Of a stretch of 64,000 nucleotides of DNA, positions 11,856 through 22,967 are shown one piece after another (position 1 is the stretch's first letter; every line of letters begins with the position of its first letter). The DNA lies in NCBI GenBank assembly GCA_029532415.1, contig JAQOTA010000050.1, positions 372,001 to 436,000 of the forward strand, read 5' to 3'. The stretch comes from Marasmius tenuissimus. Lineage: Eukaryota; Basidiomycota; Agaricomycetes; Agaricales; Marasmiaceae. A program made the position numbers and the translations under genes. The notes below the pieces were generated by a model. It made no database searches, was not told the origin of the DNA, and was given only the letters and a program-made list of their open reading frames with translations.

Positions 11856-12701
11856 ACAAAATACATGCAGCTAGGCCCCATTGGCACCGAGAAAGTATCA
11901 AATAAAGAATGGTCATTACAAGTATACCACATATAAATGCTACAAAAAGACACTTGAGGGCTCCTACACAGCACGCTTCAATGTTACTACCATCATTAGA
12001 GATCCGTTTCGCAACAACCTACAGAAATTGAGGTATCAGTCAACTGATGCTACAACAATTTAAGGAGATGATCTACCTCTTGAGACCTCGGCAATGGTGA
12101 ACACCCACAACAACGGTCCAGTTGCCAGCATTGTTGGATATGCAGATAGGTGATGGGACAGGGCGCTGTTGATGTGTTGAGGCAATTCTTGAGGCACAAA
12201 CCAAGTGCATATAGTCAGCTCGGATGTGCAAAATAGTAGAAACAATGCAAACATACCCCAATTGAGGTGGCTGGATGGACAACACACTCGATGTCATGTT
12301 CTGAATTCAGTCGGCCCTACAACATGTGAAAAGTACGGTAAGTTATATGAGGGATCATGAATGGCAGTAGCACTGATACACACCTTTATGATTCCATATC
12401 GCTATCAGAAAATGGGGTATAGTGGCTTGGAATACTTTGAGTTGGTATTCAGCAAATACAAATAGGGTAGCTCTCACCAACAGCTTGTAGCAAGGTTGTG
12501 AGCCGTATGGGTACAATAGAAAAAAGATTGCAGTGGAGAGCAAACCAAAGGGGGTGATGGTGGGAGGGAGGGACGAAAGTACAGGGAAAACTGGACAGCG
12601 TCGGGCTTATATACCTGGCAGGGTGGTCCATGCGGGTTGTGAAAGCGGCGAGTCAACAATGGCGTTAATGACGACTTGAACGTCATCAAAGCCATCCCAG
12701 A

Positions 12702-13386
12702 TAGCGTTGCCAACAGCTTGGCTCAAGCCATGGCTGAGCCACCTCCAAGCCAAGCTGAGCTGAGCCACTGTCAAAAACAGCTCAGCAGGAGCCGATCAAC
12801 AGCTCCAGCTTGGTCCGGCTCAGGGACCAGTTGAGCTGGCTCCAAGCCACCCAATGAGAACAGAAAAAAAAAACCTTTCACAATGATTGCTGTGCTATTT
12901 CTCACTGTCCAAAGGGTATCTGGAGCATGTAAGTGATACAGGGAGGATCAAAAATGAGATGACATTAAAAGTTTAGGCCAGGTGGCAAATGCCTGCCTTG
13001 AGGTGCCTGCCTTGAGGTGCCTGCCTTGAGGTGCCTGCCTTGAGGTGCCTGCCTTGAGGTGCCTGCCTTGAGGTGCCTGCCTTGAGGTGCCTGCCTAATT
13101 TGTGGTCCCGGCAACAAAATATCAAACTGAGATGACAATGATGGCGACTCTAACAGCAATGAGCACAACAACACAAAAAAATAATTTTTTTGAGCGGTAA
13201 GCATTCATATATAGGTTCCTGAGCAATAATATGGTATGTATCAGGTGAATAAATTTTTAAAAATATTTGACCAGCTTGAGCTAAGCTGAGCCAAGCCGCA
13301 TGTGATCAACAGCTCGGGAAGCCACACCGGAGCCGGACCGTTGGAGCCAAGCCGGAGCCAGACCAGACCAGCCGTTGGCAACACTA
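12702..13386. mobile_element. hAT-type non-autonomous element (MITE)
   Basis: The 685-bp unit has inverted ends: TAGCGTTGCCAACAGCT on the left and, read from the right on the other strand, TAGTGTTGCCAACGGCT. It is flanked by ATCCCAGA (12,694-12,701) and ATCCAAGA (13,387-13,394), an 8-bp target duplication with one mismatch, as expected of hAT elements. Subterminal regions are rich in GAGCC/AGCTTGGCTC words in both directions, typical of hAT transposase binding arrays. There is no transposase gene inside. A 14-bp minisatellite sits in the middle. Loose fragments of the same end type occur near 45,676-45,803 and about 20,985-21,050. Confidence 0.8.
12991..13096. repeat. 14-bp minisatellite inside the hAT MITE
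   Basis: Seven perfect copies of GCCTGCCTTGAGGT stand head to tail, followed by an 8-base partial copy (106 bp, 7.6 units). The perfect identity stands out against the decayed surroundings and implies recent slippage or unequal exchange. In one minus frame it reads as a 14-residue repeat (42 bases), but this is a by-product of tandem DNA, not a gene. Confidence 0.95.
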
Positions 13387-13394
13387 ATCCAAGA

Positions 13395-14064
13395 TCAGCT
13401 TTGCAAGGTATTTGGTTGTATTATTCGAGACACAGCGGCATAGTCTGTGTTGCCTTGTCAAACGTCGAGTTCGCCTACAATTGTTTGAAAGATCCAGTAA
13501 TGGACCAATGGTTGTAGTTTTTCTTGTGCTTGCTGTAAAACTCATCAGCTGTTTAGAATGGCTGGATAAAAGTAATTGGCATCCTTGTTTGTACAATAAG
13601 ATAGACTTGTTGAGCACGTACCTAGTCTGCGAGTTCCATCTCACCACCTCATTTCCAATTATCAATTATTTCCTTTAGTCCATTTGGAGGCTACGATTTG
13701 ATGGCAATTGACCATCATATAGATAGGCCAAGACTAGATTGTAAGAGATTATAATGGTGGTTGAGAGTAAAGAGTAGTAAGAGTTGATGACATGTTGGAT
13801 GCTGTGTGAGTAGCTGACTAGCACTAACAATTCCTGCGCAAGTGCCAATGCACCCTAACCCTGAAACATCTATACTACTTAAGTAATAGCGCACTGGTGG
13901 CGACAACAAGTCACAACTGTCATCGACCTCAAATTGACCTTTGACAACAACCTTAATGATGTCTTGTTCCCGGAGAGACACAGTCTTGAGATTTCTCCTC
14001 TAGTCTCTAGGAGTAGATCTCAATCAGAGTAGATGTGTATTAAGTCATAGACAATGCCTGACAG
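13395..14064. other. No gene recognised
   Basis: Only short ORFs below 95 residues occur on either strand and none shows a known motif. The last five bases, GACAG, are the left target duplication of the gypsy element. Confidence 0.5.
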
Positions 14065-14549
14065 TGTCACGAAGTGCTGAGCGTCTAGCAGAGACGGCAG
14101 AGGCAGAGAGCGGTGGTAGCAGGCATGGAGAGGAGCAGCGGGCTCAACTCAGACAGAGATAAGGCAGAAACTGGTCCCAACAACAAGTTAGATCTATTGT
14201 AGAGAAGGAAAGAAAAGGAAACTGTACTACTCACCTGGTCCCAACGACAAGAGGTCAAGATGAGGGACCAGGTGAAGACTAGCTAGCTTATATACCTATC
14301 CTATGGTCAGAGCTGGAGTTGGAGTGGCTACCTATGAGTCATGTATGAGTAAGTATGAGTCAAGGATGAATAAGGAATGAGTTGATATGAGATAATGGGA
14401 TGGCTGCGCAATGTGGGTTAAAGCTGCGCAATGGTGGGTTAAGAAAGATAATTGTGAGAAATAAGGATGTATAGTAAGTGACTGTGAGAAAAGAACATGT
14501 GATAATCATGTGAACCAATGGTGGAGGGAAAAGTGGTGTCTTCATGACA
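14065..14549 (-). repeat. 3' LTR of gypsy element
   Basis: It starts TGTCACGAAG and ends TTCATGACA, with a near-identical partner at 20,065-20,548. On the minus strand it holds TATATAAGCTAGCTAG (14,294-14,279) and an 11-bp perfect hairpin, CACCTGGTCCC at 14,232-14,242 with GGGACCAGGTG at 14,264-14,274. Confidence 0.95.
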
Positions 14550-14560
14550 TTACCCCCCTT
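14550..14560 (-). other. Polypurine tract of gypsy element
   Basis: On the minus strand it reads AAGGGGGGTAA and abuts the 3' LTR. It is the expected primer for plus-strand synthesis and confirms the minus orientation. Confidence 0.8.
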
Positions 14561-14590
14561 CTACGCTTCATCGTCCTCGATGACTACACT

Positions 14591-17500
14591 TTAGTTATCT
14601 CGGGGTGCTGGTCCTGCTGCTGCCAGGTGTTTCTTGTGGAACTCTTTTACCTTCCGTGGTGCGTTCTTTAGGTTTGGTGCTGGTTCCCATGTGCTTTGGT
14701 GGTCTCCTTTCCACTTGACTCTATACTCCAACCAGTGCCACCTGTACTGACTGTCAAGAATTTCGTCCACCTCACACTCCAGTTCGTCCTCGCCCTCAAT
14801 CTCAATTGGCCCCGGGGGTTCAGGTAGTAGACCATTAATCAGGTTGCCTTTGTAGGGATAGAGTTTGTCGACATGGAAGATGGCATGGTGTTGTCCCAGC
14901 TCTTCTGGCAAATCCAACCGATAGTCCAAACCTCCCACTTCCTGTACTATCTCAAAGGGGCCCAGGCTCTGATCGCCCAATTTCTCGCTTGACAGTTTCA
15001 GGTTGAAGTCCGATCCATCTAGCCAAACAAAGTCCCCAACCTTAAACTGGTGTGCCTTCTTCTTTCCTCGCTCATATCCCTCCTTCTGGTGTCGCTTTGT
15101 CAAGTGTAGAGCTGCTCCCACATCCCGGCGTACTTCCCACAGAATGTTGATGCGGTTTTCGACTTCTGGAATTTCAGATCGTTGTCCCACTGGGATATTG
15201 AAAAGGGGCAAGTACCCATATAGGAGTTCGAAGGGGAATAAATGGTGGGCCGAGTGCGTGAGTTGAGTACAAATTCTGCGAGTGGAAGATGTTCGGACCA
15301 ATCGTCTTGTCGGTAGTTCGTATACAGCCTCAGATACTTCTCCACCTCCTGGTTCGCTCTTTCTGTCTGTCCATTGGCCTGGGGGTGGTATCCTGAGGTG
15401 AAGCTACTCTTGATCCCTAGCCGTTTTAGTAGCGCTCTGGTGAGCTTGGCATTAAACTGAGGGCCTCAATTGGATATGGAACACAGGGGTAGTCCATGAA
15501 GTCGGAATATTTCTTGGTAGTAGAGGTCTGCTATCCCTTCGGCGGTGATGGTAGTGGTGCAAGGGATGGTGTGGACCTGTTTCGTGAAGAGATCAGTGCA
15601 GACCAGGATGGCATTGTAGCCGTGAGAGTCTGGTAGCTGAGTGATCAGGTCGACTCCCACTTCCTCCCATGGGCCATTCGGTACTTCAAGGGGTTGCGTA
15701 ACAGCACGAGGGTGTTGGTGCAGCTTTTTGCGCGCACAGGAATCACATCTTTCCACGTATTTCTCCACAAACGAGCGCATGGTTGGCCACCAGAAATGGG
15801 TGTCTACCAGGTCAAGCGTGCCATGGAGTCCAGGATGTCCTGCTGTTGGGTCGTCATGACACTGTCACACTACCTCCCTTCGCAGTTCCTTGTCTGGGGG
15901 TACATATACTCGCCCTCTGTGGTATACCAGTTCATTGTCCTCCTCCCACTCAGCTAGTCTGTTTACCAATCGTGATGACCCATTCTTCTTCAACTGCCGG
16001 AGTCCTTCCAATACTTCCGCTTCTCTAACAGAGGCTTCCCTGATCTGATTTTTGAGTGGGTTGACCAATGCTGTGACTGCAATTTGTACAAAGAGTTCTG
16101 GTCTGAGAACCACTTGTTGGCGGTTGTCCTCGTTATCTGAGACCTGATGTGCTGTCATACAAGAGAGGGGATCAGCTAGTGTGTTGGTTTTGCCAGGGCA
16201 ATGACCGAGTTGGAAGTGGAAACGGGATAGATAAAGTGCCCAACGGGCCTGTCGGCGACTTAGGTTTTGAGCATTCTTCCAGAACTCCAAGTTCGAATGG
16301 TCAGTCAGGATCTCAAATGGCTGAGGTTGTCCTTCCAGAAAGTATCGCCAATCCTTCAGGGTGTCAATGATTGCCAGCATCGTCCGGTCCCATATCTCAT
16401 AATTTCTCTCTGCTGGCTGCATGGATGCTGATCGGAATGCAACTGGGTGCCATAAGCCGTCTTCTAATTTCTGAGATAGCACTCCTCCTGTCGCAAATCC
16501 AGAGGCGTCGACTTCAATGCGTGTTGGCCGGTCTGGGTCCCAGAGGGTTAATATTGGAGCAGTGGTGAAGGCTGTTCGAAGTTCGTCTGCTTGCTGCTGA
16601 GTTCCCCAGTTGAAGGAGACATGCTTCTGTGTGAGGTTATTTAGTGGCCGTGCTGTTTTTTCAAAATCCCTAATGAAGCGTCGGTAGAAGTTGGCGAATC
16701 CCAAAAAGCCCCGGACATCACACAGGTTTTGAGGAGTTGCCCATTCTCGTACAGCTTTGACTTTAGCTGGGTCCATGCGTACTTGGCCTTTGCTGATCAG
16801 GAGTCCAAGGTACTCAATCTCTTGTTGTTCAAATCGGCACTTCTCTGGTTGTAGATAGAGGTCGTGTTTCTGGAGTCGTGATAAAACCTCCTTGACTAGG
16901 ACCTGATGTTCCTCTCGCGTGCTGGTGAAGATAAGAATGTTGTCCAGGTCCACAGCAACTTTTCCTAGGGCGATGAGATCAGCAAATATAGAATTCATGA
17001 GGGATTGGAACGTAGCAGGTGAGTTAGTGAGTCCAAAGAGCATCACTCTTGGTTCGAAAAGTCCCCTGTTGGTTGCGAAGGCAGCCTTCCATTCATCTCC
17101 TTCCTTAATCCGTATGTTGTTGTATCCCCATCGTACAATGAATTTTGTGAAATACTTTGCACCTTATATCTGTGACCAGGGGCAGTGGATAGCGGTTTTT
17201 GATAGTGTACTCGTTAAGTTTCCAATAGTCCTGAACAAATCTAAGTTTTCCATCCTTCTTCTTCACAAAGAAAGTAGGTGATGCAAGAGGTGATTTTGAG
17301 GGTCAGATGTAGCCTTTCCGTTGGTTCTCCTCCAGGAACTTGACCAGTTCTTGTTGTTCGTTGAGTGACATGGGGTAGACCTTCGTTTTCATGGTTTGTG
17401 GTGATCCTGGTGTGAGTTCGATAGCGTGAAGTTGTTTGGATTCCTGCTCAGAAAAGACTTTAGCGTATTCCCGATATGATTCTGATACCATCTCCTCAAA

Positions 17501-18301
17501 TGACTGTTTTGGCTTTTCCTTGTTGGTTTCTTCGGCAATCTGTTGAGAATACGTGTACCCTGCTGCAACCCATACCTCGTCATGACAGTCCTCCAAGATT
17601 CCTTTTTTGACTAAAGATCTGCGTGCAGCCCAGTTGGCCATGATATGATAAAGTGGCGTTGTATCTTCAGGCTCCACCAGGGGTGTTTCGATAATGGATG
17701 CATAGATGGTTTTGAAGGGGTTGTTGATAGATTCAAGAATAGCGTTGCTGAGTGGTGGTTTACCCATTCCTGCCCATTTCTCTCCATCTTCCACTTCTTC
17801 TATCTCCACTCCTCATTTTGGGACTGAAAGCTGTCCCCCTTTCCAGTTGATCTGAGGATTGGTCTTCCGAAGCCAGGGCAACCCTAATATAACATGTTCT
17901 CCTCCTAGATCCATGACCAAGAAGTCCGTCCAGGTTTCGGTGTCCTCCACTACCAGACCTAGACGAGCGTAGTGTGTGATACTTCCAGCCTGGTTTAGTG
18001 TTCCATCGATGTTGTGAACTCGAATTGGGTGTTGGAGAGGGAAGGTGGTGATACAATTGGTTGTGACAAAGGATTTTCCAAGAAATAATGCGGTGGCCCT
18101 GCTGTCAATCATGGCCGTTGTTTCAGTCTGGCGATGCTTTCCTTTCAGTGTGACTTGTATGTGAAAGTGAGGTGAGAGTGTGTCTATTTCGCGAACAGAG
18201 GATATTGTACATGAGTGAATTGAGTCATACAAGGAGGAAGCATAGACTGAAACTGGTGAGGGTGTCTTCCCTATGGCGAAGGTGGACACCCTACTTAAAA
18301 A
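14591..18301 (-). pseudogene. Gypsy pol: protease, RT, RNase H, integrase, chromodomain; broken
   Basis: Pol follows gag one frame back (-1). The protease motif reads AMIDSRATAL, with Arg where Gly of D-S-G is expected. RT begins KGYI, then TGA, then [15 protein letters not shown]. An indel near 17,165 shifts the frame. The motif A region reads [11 protein letters not shown], without its Asp, and motif C reads LDNILIF where LDDILIF is expected (AAC at 16,941-16,939). RNase H shows VDASGFATG, ERNYEIWDRTMLAI and LTDHSNLEFW. The integrase has its HHCC zinc site (GHPGLH to CDSC), the second Asp changed to Asn next to a TGA at 15,468-15,466, and NGQTERANQE. A second indel lies near 15,262. A chromodomain (EVDEILDSQYRW, VKWKGDHQSTWEPAPNLKNA) ends the protein. 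Stops: 17,815, 17,305, 15,867 and 15,468, all CGA-to-TGA type. Confidence 0.92.
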
Positions 18302-19734
18302 TCCTTTTGCATGAGTTGTTGGAGAATGGTGTTCTGCTGGGCTAAGGCTTGTTGAAGGGCAGTGATTTGGGCAACAGCATCCATGTTGGGGGTGGAAGAG
18401 GGAGTGGCAGAAATTTGGGCAGTAGGGGTCATTGGTGGTGGTGAATACGAGGGTGTCGGTTCATCCGGGAATAAAGTGAAAGGGGTGGCTGAAATCTGTT
18501 GGCATCGGATTCCTCCTCTGGGTGCTCTCCCTAGGTACTTATTCTGGCATACATCGTACCTGTGTCCAGGATGTGCGCAGTAGTTGCATTTATCCTGCCC
18601 GTGGTTCCCATTAGCCTTGGTATGATCACTCGCCCCGCATCCGTAACACTTCCCCCGCATTGCTTTCACAAAGTCCTCCCTAGTGTGTCCATTTCCTGTG
18701 GGGATGTTGGAACAGTTCGTGCTAATAGTAGTGACAGTCGTTTCTACCTGTCTCTTGGCCGCTAATCCTTCCTCCTGCAAGGACCTCTCTGCTTTGCAAG
18801 CTTGTGTTTCCAGTTCAGTTAGATTGGCGGGTTCTCCTTGGGACAATTCCATCATCACCAATAGTTGCTTAAGGTCCGTGTTCAGACCCTTGCGGTATCG
18901 AATTCGAAGATCTGCGTCTGATAGTCCTGTCTTCATAGCGGCCTCCTTGAATTCCTGGCTGTAGAGAGTTGCAGTCTTGTTCCCCTGTTTAAGGTTGGTA
19001 AGGATTTCAATGGCATCCGCTTTTTCATTGGCTGCCCCGAACCAGACTTTGAAGGATTCCTCAAACTGGGCCCATCTCCCTCCGAAAGGGAACTGGTCTT
19101 CAGGGAGCTCTTTTAGGGCTACCTTGGTGGCCTGTATCAAGTAGTAGGCTGCCCAAGCTCCTGCCTTCCCCTCGCAGAAGGATAGAGCAGATTGAATTGT
19201 CTTCTGCTCGTCTAATTGACCCTTCTCTGTTGGGTGTTGGAGGACCTTCTCTTGTATAGCCCAGTTTTTGAACATGGGTAGGAAGCGTGCCACATCCCAG
19301 GTTTTTCTCTTGAAGTTACTGGGTTTGGCAATGATCTTCCCTACTTCTTTGTTGGACTGGAATGCTTCCTTAATGGCATCTAGCTGTGCTTGGGTTTCTT
19401 TCTGGGATTTCACCATTGCTTTCAGGACCTCGTCCAGTGTGGCTTGACTCGCAGTAGTGGATGTAGACATGTTGGTGGTATTGGACTCTGAAGTGGGGGT
19501 GGATGTGGTGGATGCAGTGGGTGAAGGGGCTCTGTGTGCAGCGGCAGAAGATGGTCTGGTGTTGGTCGGGGTCTTGACTACAGCAAAAGTGGCTTCTGAG
19601 GCAACAAATGCTGGGATCTCAGTACGGGCGATTGGTGTATCAAGAGGGCTAGGAGTGATGGGATTGACAACGGTAGGTAGACTGTCAGGTTTTTCTGATG
19701 GGCCTGCTACTGTGAGGCGTGCAAGTGAAGTCAC
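18295..19734 (-). CDS. Gypsy Gag (open, 479 codons)
   Basis: This is a Retrotrans_gag-type capsid protein with an intact frame. After a low-complexity Thr/Ser/Pro N-terminus it shows the capsid core (residues about 140-300: KPSNFKRKTWDVARFLPMF, GKAGAWAAYYL, RWAQFEESFKVWFG, YSQEFKEAAMKTGL). Two Cys clusters follow: CYGCGASDHTKAN, an altered first knuckle, and a canonical CCHC knuckle CNYCAHPGHRYDVC. The C-terminus is Gln-rich (ALAQQNTILQQLMQ). It ends at TAA 18,297-18,295. Pol continues in the -1 frame from a TTTTTA stretch that overlaps the gag stop, a plausible slippage site. The start is the first ATG of the open frame; a 330-bp leader lies before it. Confidence 0.85.
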   Translation of the reverse strand: MTSLARLTVAGPSEKPDSLPTVVNPITPSPLDTPIARTEIPAFVASEATFAVVKTPTNTRPSSAAAHRAPSPTASTTSTPTSESNTTNMSTSTTASQATLDEVLKAMVKSQKETQAQLDAIKEAFQSNKEVGKIIAKPSNFKRKTWDVARFLPMFKNWAIQEKVLQHPTEKGQLDEQKTIQSALSFCEGKAGAWAAYYLIQATKVALKELPEDQFPFGGRWAQFEESFKVWFGAANEKADAIEILTNLKQGNKTATLYSQEFKEAAMKTGLSDADLRIRYRKGLNTDLKQLLVMMELSQGEPANLTELETQACKAERSLQEEGLAAKRQVETTVTTISTNCSNIPTGNGHTREDFVKAMRGKCYGCGASDHTKANGNHGQDKCNYCAHPGHRYDVCQNKYLGRAPRGGIRCQQISATPFTLFPDEPTPSYSPPPMTPTAQISATPSSTPNMDAVAQITALQQALAQQNTILQQLMQKDF

Positions 19735-20053
19735 AAGTTCTGAAGTGGAGAGCGGTGGCGACGGAGGTGTTGGTTCTTGTTCAGGGGTTGGTACGTGAGG
19801 AGCAGGGATAGGATTGAGTACTTCATCACCTTCAAAGGTAAAAGTTTTGGGAATGGAATTCTCTGGGGTAGTGTTCAGGCAAGGTTGGTTTTTACACTTG
19901 TATGAACTGGTCTGTTTGGGATTTCTCTGATTCCAAAATAAGGAAGTCCTGGGGTCTACTCCGTGTGGTCGTCGATAACAGTCTCGTGCAAAAGCCGTTG
20001 TAAGCTTGCAAGGACAACCTTCCTTTTGGCGAGGCTGTCAGTGCAATAAAGGC

Positions 20054-20062
20054 TCTTGACCT
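20054..20062 (-). other. Predicted self-primer binding site of gypsy element
   Basis: Two bases inside the 5' LTR edge the minus strand reads AGGTCAAGA. This is complementary to TCTTGACCT, which lies in the same LTR about 33 nt after the TATA box, where the transcript is expected to start. A match between the RNA 5' end and the primer-binding site is the hallmark of Tf1/sushi-type self-priming. I found no tRNA 3'-end match. Confidence 0.55.
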
Positions 20063-20064
20063 AA

Positions 20065-20548
20065 TGTCACGAAGTGCTGAGCGTCTAGCAGAGACGGCAG
20101 AGGCAGAGAGCGGTGGTAGCAGGCTTGGAGAGGAGCAGCAGGCTCAACTCAGACAGAGATAAGGCAGAACTGGTCCCAACAACAAGTTAGATCTATTGTA
20201 GAGAAGGAAAGAAAAGGAAACTGTACTACTCACCTGGTCCCAACGACAAGAGGTCAAGATGAGGGACCAGGTGAAGACTAGCTAGCTTATATACCTATCC
20301 TACGGTCAGAGCTGGAGTCGGAGTGGCTACCTATGAGTTGTGTATGAGTAAGTATGAGTCAAGGATGAATAAGGAATGAGTTGATATGAGATAATGGGAT
20401 GGCTGCGTGGTGTGGGTTAAAGCTGCGCGATGGTGGGTTAAGAAAGGGAGTCGTGAGAAATAAGGATGTATAGTAAGTGACTGTGAGAAAAGAACATGTG
20501 ATAATCATGTGAGCAAATGGTGGAGGGAAAAGTGGCGACTTCATGACA
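20065..20548 (-). repeat. 5' LTR of gypsy element
   Basis: A 484-bp LTR, TGTCACGAAG to TTCATGACA, partner of 14,065-14,549. On the minus strand its promoter core is TATATAAGCTAGCTAG (20,293-20,278). The predicted start region is near 20,260, inside the hairpin formed by 20,231-20,241 and 20,263-20,273. GACAG follows at 20,549. Confidence 0.95.
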
Positions 20549-22279
20549 GACAGTCTGCCAGGCTGGACCGCTCCAGCACACTGAATAGTCTGACCACCTA
20601 TGAACATGGCCTGGTAAATTAATTATTAGACTTAATCAGCATGAAGCTTTCTGGACTGGCGCTGAGCAGTCTCTGTACAGGTATTGCCAGTCTGAAGCTA
20701 TTTGTTCAGACACGGCCAGCCTTGGGCACTCTGACCAGCATCTGATTGTCTTCTGATAAGATGATCTCAGTCTTAATCCATCTTATCCACCACTGATCAA
20801 CATCTTATCAGAGACCCTCAAACTACCTAGGCCTTTTCACTTGATCTCAAGACTGATTGTAGGTGAGCATTCTGTGATCATAAGCTAACAGCCTAATTTT
20901 GTCTTTACAGCAGCGTACCAGTACGGGTAAGTCTACTTCTCACTTGTCATCATGGTCAGACACTGGGCAGACCGTCATGGGTTTGCTGGTGAACTGGTTT
21001 GAGCCGCTCTCTGCCAACGGCTCGTCGAGCCAAGGCTCAGGTTGAGCTGCGGTCCGCGAAGTCAAAGCAGCTAACTTACATACGGTTTGAGGGGTTCCCA
21101 GATTTATGGTCAGGTCTTTCCGCTGAAAACCCAGCCTGTGGGAAAACAAACATAGCCGGTCAAGACCCAGCTGTTTAGCCTGTACAGGCCAAGAACAGCC
21201 AAGGACAGTTATTTGTGATCTTCCTGATGGCCAGGGACTGCATAACTACTTAGAGATATGTGAGACTTGATGCTGAGCTTTATGTGGGGAGGTCTTAGCA
21301 CCAGTGGCAAAACAAGGAAAGAGTTACTTGATACAGTACCAAAATGGGATAGAAAGGCCAGGTTTCACGTCATTCCTACATTTCTTCTGGAACTTACGAG
21401 TTTTTGCACCCAGTGTTATGAGTTTCTACTATCTTCGCGAGTAGGGACCCGTTGACGAAGTAACTAGTAGTCCACTCTAGGACCACGAGACTCGGAGTTG
21501 GTGAGAGAAATTTAGAGCAACCTAGAATAAAATATCCGAGACGCGAGGGACGCCTCGAGGCAAAAGTTAGTATGTAAATAGATCAAGTACGTACCTGGAG
21601 ACGCGACACGACGCGTTCTGATAAGCTTGAGGTCTTGAATAAACTTGTATTGACTTGGGTATTGAAAGACTTGAAGATAAAGGACTTAGAGTTGCCCGAA
21701 GGCGAGGAACGTGGAGGTGTGAGCCAAAGATTGTTTGATTCGGGAAGAGTACAAAGCAGGATACACAAGGATTGACAGCTGCTAAGTTTATGTAACGTAT
21801 TCTCACAGGCCAGGAAGATTCCGAAAGGCAAGGGAATGCGAGGAACAAGATATCGTATAAAGAGAGCAATGAAGTAGGGAGAGAATGAGTTTTGATATAA
21901 AGAGACCATGTTAGAACAAAGTTTGGATGCGACCAGGACCCACTCGCATCATCAAGTACTCGGGAACACGCGCGGCAGCTATTCTGAGAAGAGGAGCAAT
22001 TCTCTTTCGCAGACGGGTTGGACGAGTCCCCGCAAGCGGCGCTCGGCGACATGAACGGGAGGTACGAGAAGAAGGAAGTGTGGCGTAGGCGTTGTCGTAG
22101 GTATGAAAGGGGAAACTATGTTGGTAATTTGACGAGATGATTAAAAGGGAAAACATAAGAATGTCAGAAAACGGACGTAAGCAGAATTAAACTGAAATGA
22201 TCAGAAATAAACAGAATAGAAAAGAAAAGGGACTGCAAGTACGTATCGTAGAGTAATCCATGTGGGTCTACCACACCAT
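20549..22279. other. No gene recognised; one strong inverted repeat and a hAT-end-like piece
   Basis: TCTGATAAGATG (20,752-20,763) and CATCTTATCAGA (20,801-20,812) form a perfect 12-bp inverted repeat with a 37-nt loop. About 20,985-21,050 holds GAGCC/GGCTC words with GCCAACGGCTCG, like the hAT MITE ends at 12.7-13.4 kb. From about 21,400 the DNA becomes CpG-normal. A minus-strand frame at 21,567-22,052 (161 residues) is open but shows no motif I know; it may be an exon of an unrecognised gene or chance. Confidence 0.45.
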
Positions 22280-22967
22280 CCTGAGGAGTCAGTTAGACGC
22301 ACCAGATCAAGATTTCTCAAATGACCCTCAATTTCCTATTAGAATTCCTATGCCAATCCAAAGATGACTCGCTACAGCTCGCGACCCTACGAGCTGTGTA
22401 TTTCAAAAGTGACGCTGTAAAGTGTGATGGTGGTCAAGTGCAAGATGGTTGGTTCCTGACAGCCTGTTGAGCCTCGACGATGATGACACACATGGTGGCA
22501 ATTTGATGGCACCTATGGCTCGCCTGGGGTCCTCCGGTATTCAGGGTCTCGATCTCAGTCATCGATCATCCTTTTACCACCATCATCCTCCATAAACGTG
22601 AATACCCCATACTTGCAGAATGGGGCCACTGCATGTTAACTTCTACTTCTACCCAACTTTTAATTTAGAGCTGCCGCGAAAGTTTATCTATGGACAGCGC
22701 TCGGTGTTTCACTACTCCCGTTCCAACTCTTGGAAAGCCTTGGCTAGTCAATGATTGTTCTTGATACAATGCTCCAATTCCCGCTTTACTCCCGCTGATC
22801 ATCATGAACTGTCGTCTGTCAATGAACTCGTTGTTCGCTGCCAGCAGAAAAGTGAGGAGAGGATTGATTATAAACTAGTTGAGGGGTAAGGTATGGCCGA
22901 AGTAACGTCCGTTGTCTACCCTCGAGCCAAGTCGCACATCTTCGTTCTTTATTCCCTAAGTCTCGCT

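Larger units (their letters stand above)
14065..20548 (-). mobile_element. Ty3/gypsy chromovirus with complete LTRs and target duplication
   Basis: A full-length 6.48-kb element lies on the minus strand, bounded by LTRs 14,065-14,549 and 20,065-20,548 and by GACAG on both sides (14,060-14,064 and 20,549-20,553). Its order is gag, protease, RT, RNase H, integrase, chromodomain, that is Ty3/gypsy (RT before integrase) of the chromovirus group. LTRs differ at about 18-20 places in 485, mostly C/T or G/A changes, so it is older than the copia copy. Pol carries at least four nonsense codons and two indels. The element is dead as an autonomous unit. Confidence 0.93.

Noticed and set aside
12991..13096. 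Regular direct repeats that could suggest a CRISPR array
   Set aside because: Units are contiguous 14-mers with no spacers, and the host is a eukaryote.
12965..13204. A minus-strand ORF with a repeated 14-residue motif, like a repeat protein
   Set aside because: The repeat is the 14-bp minisatellite read in three frames; it lies in a non-coding hAT MITE.
21567..22052. 161-residue minus ORF as a gene
   Set aside because: No family resemblance and no supporting exon nearby; left as an open possibility in the gap entry.
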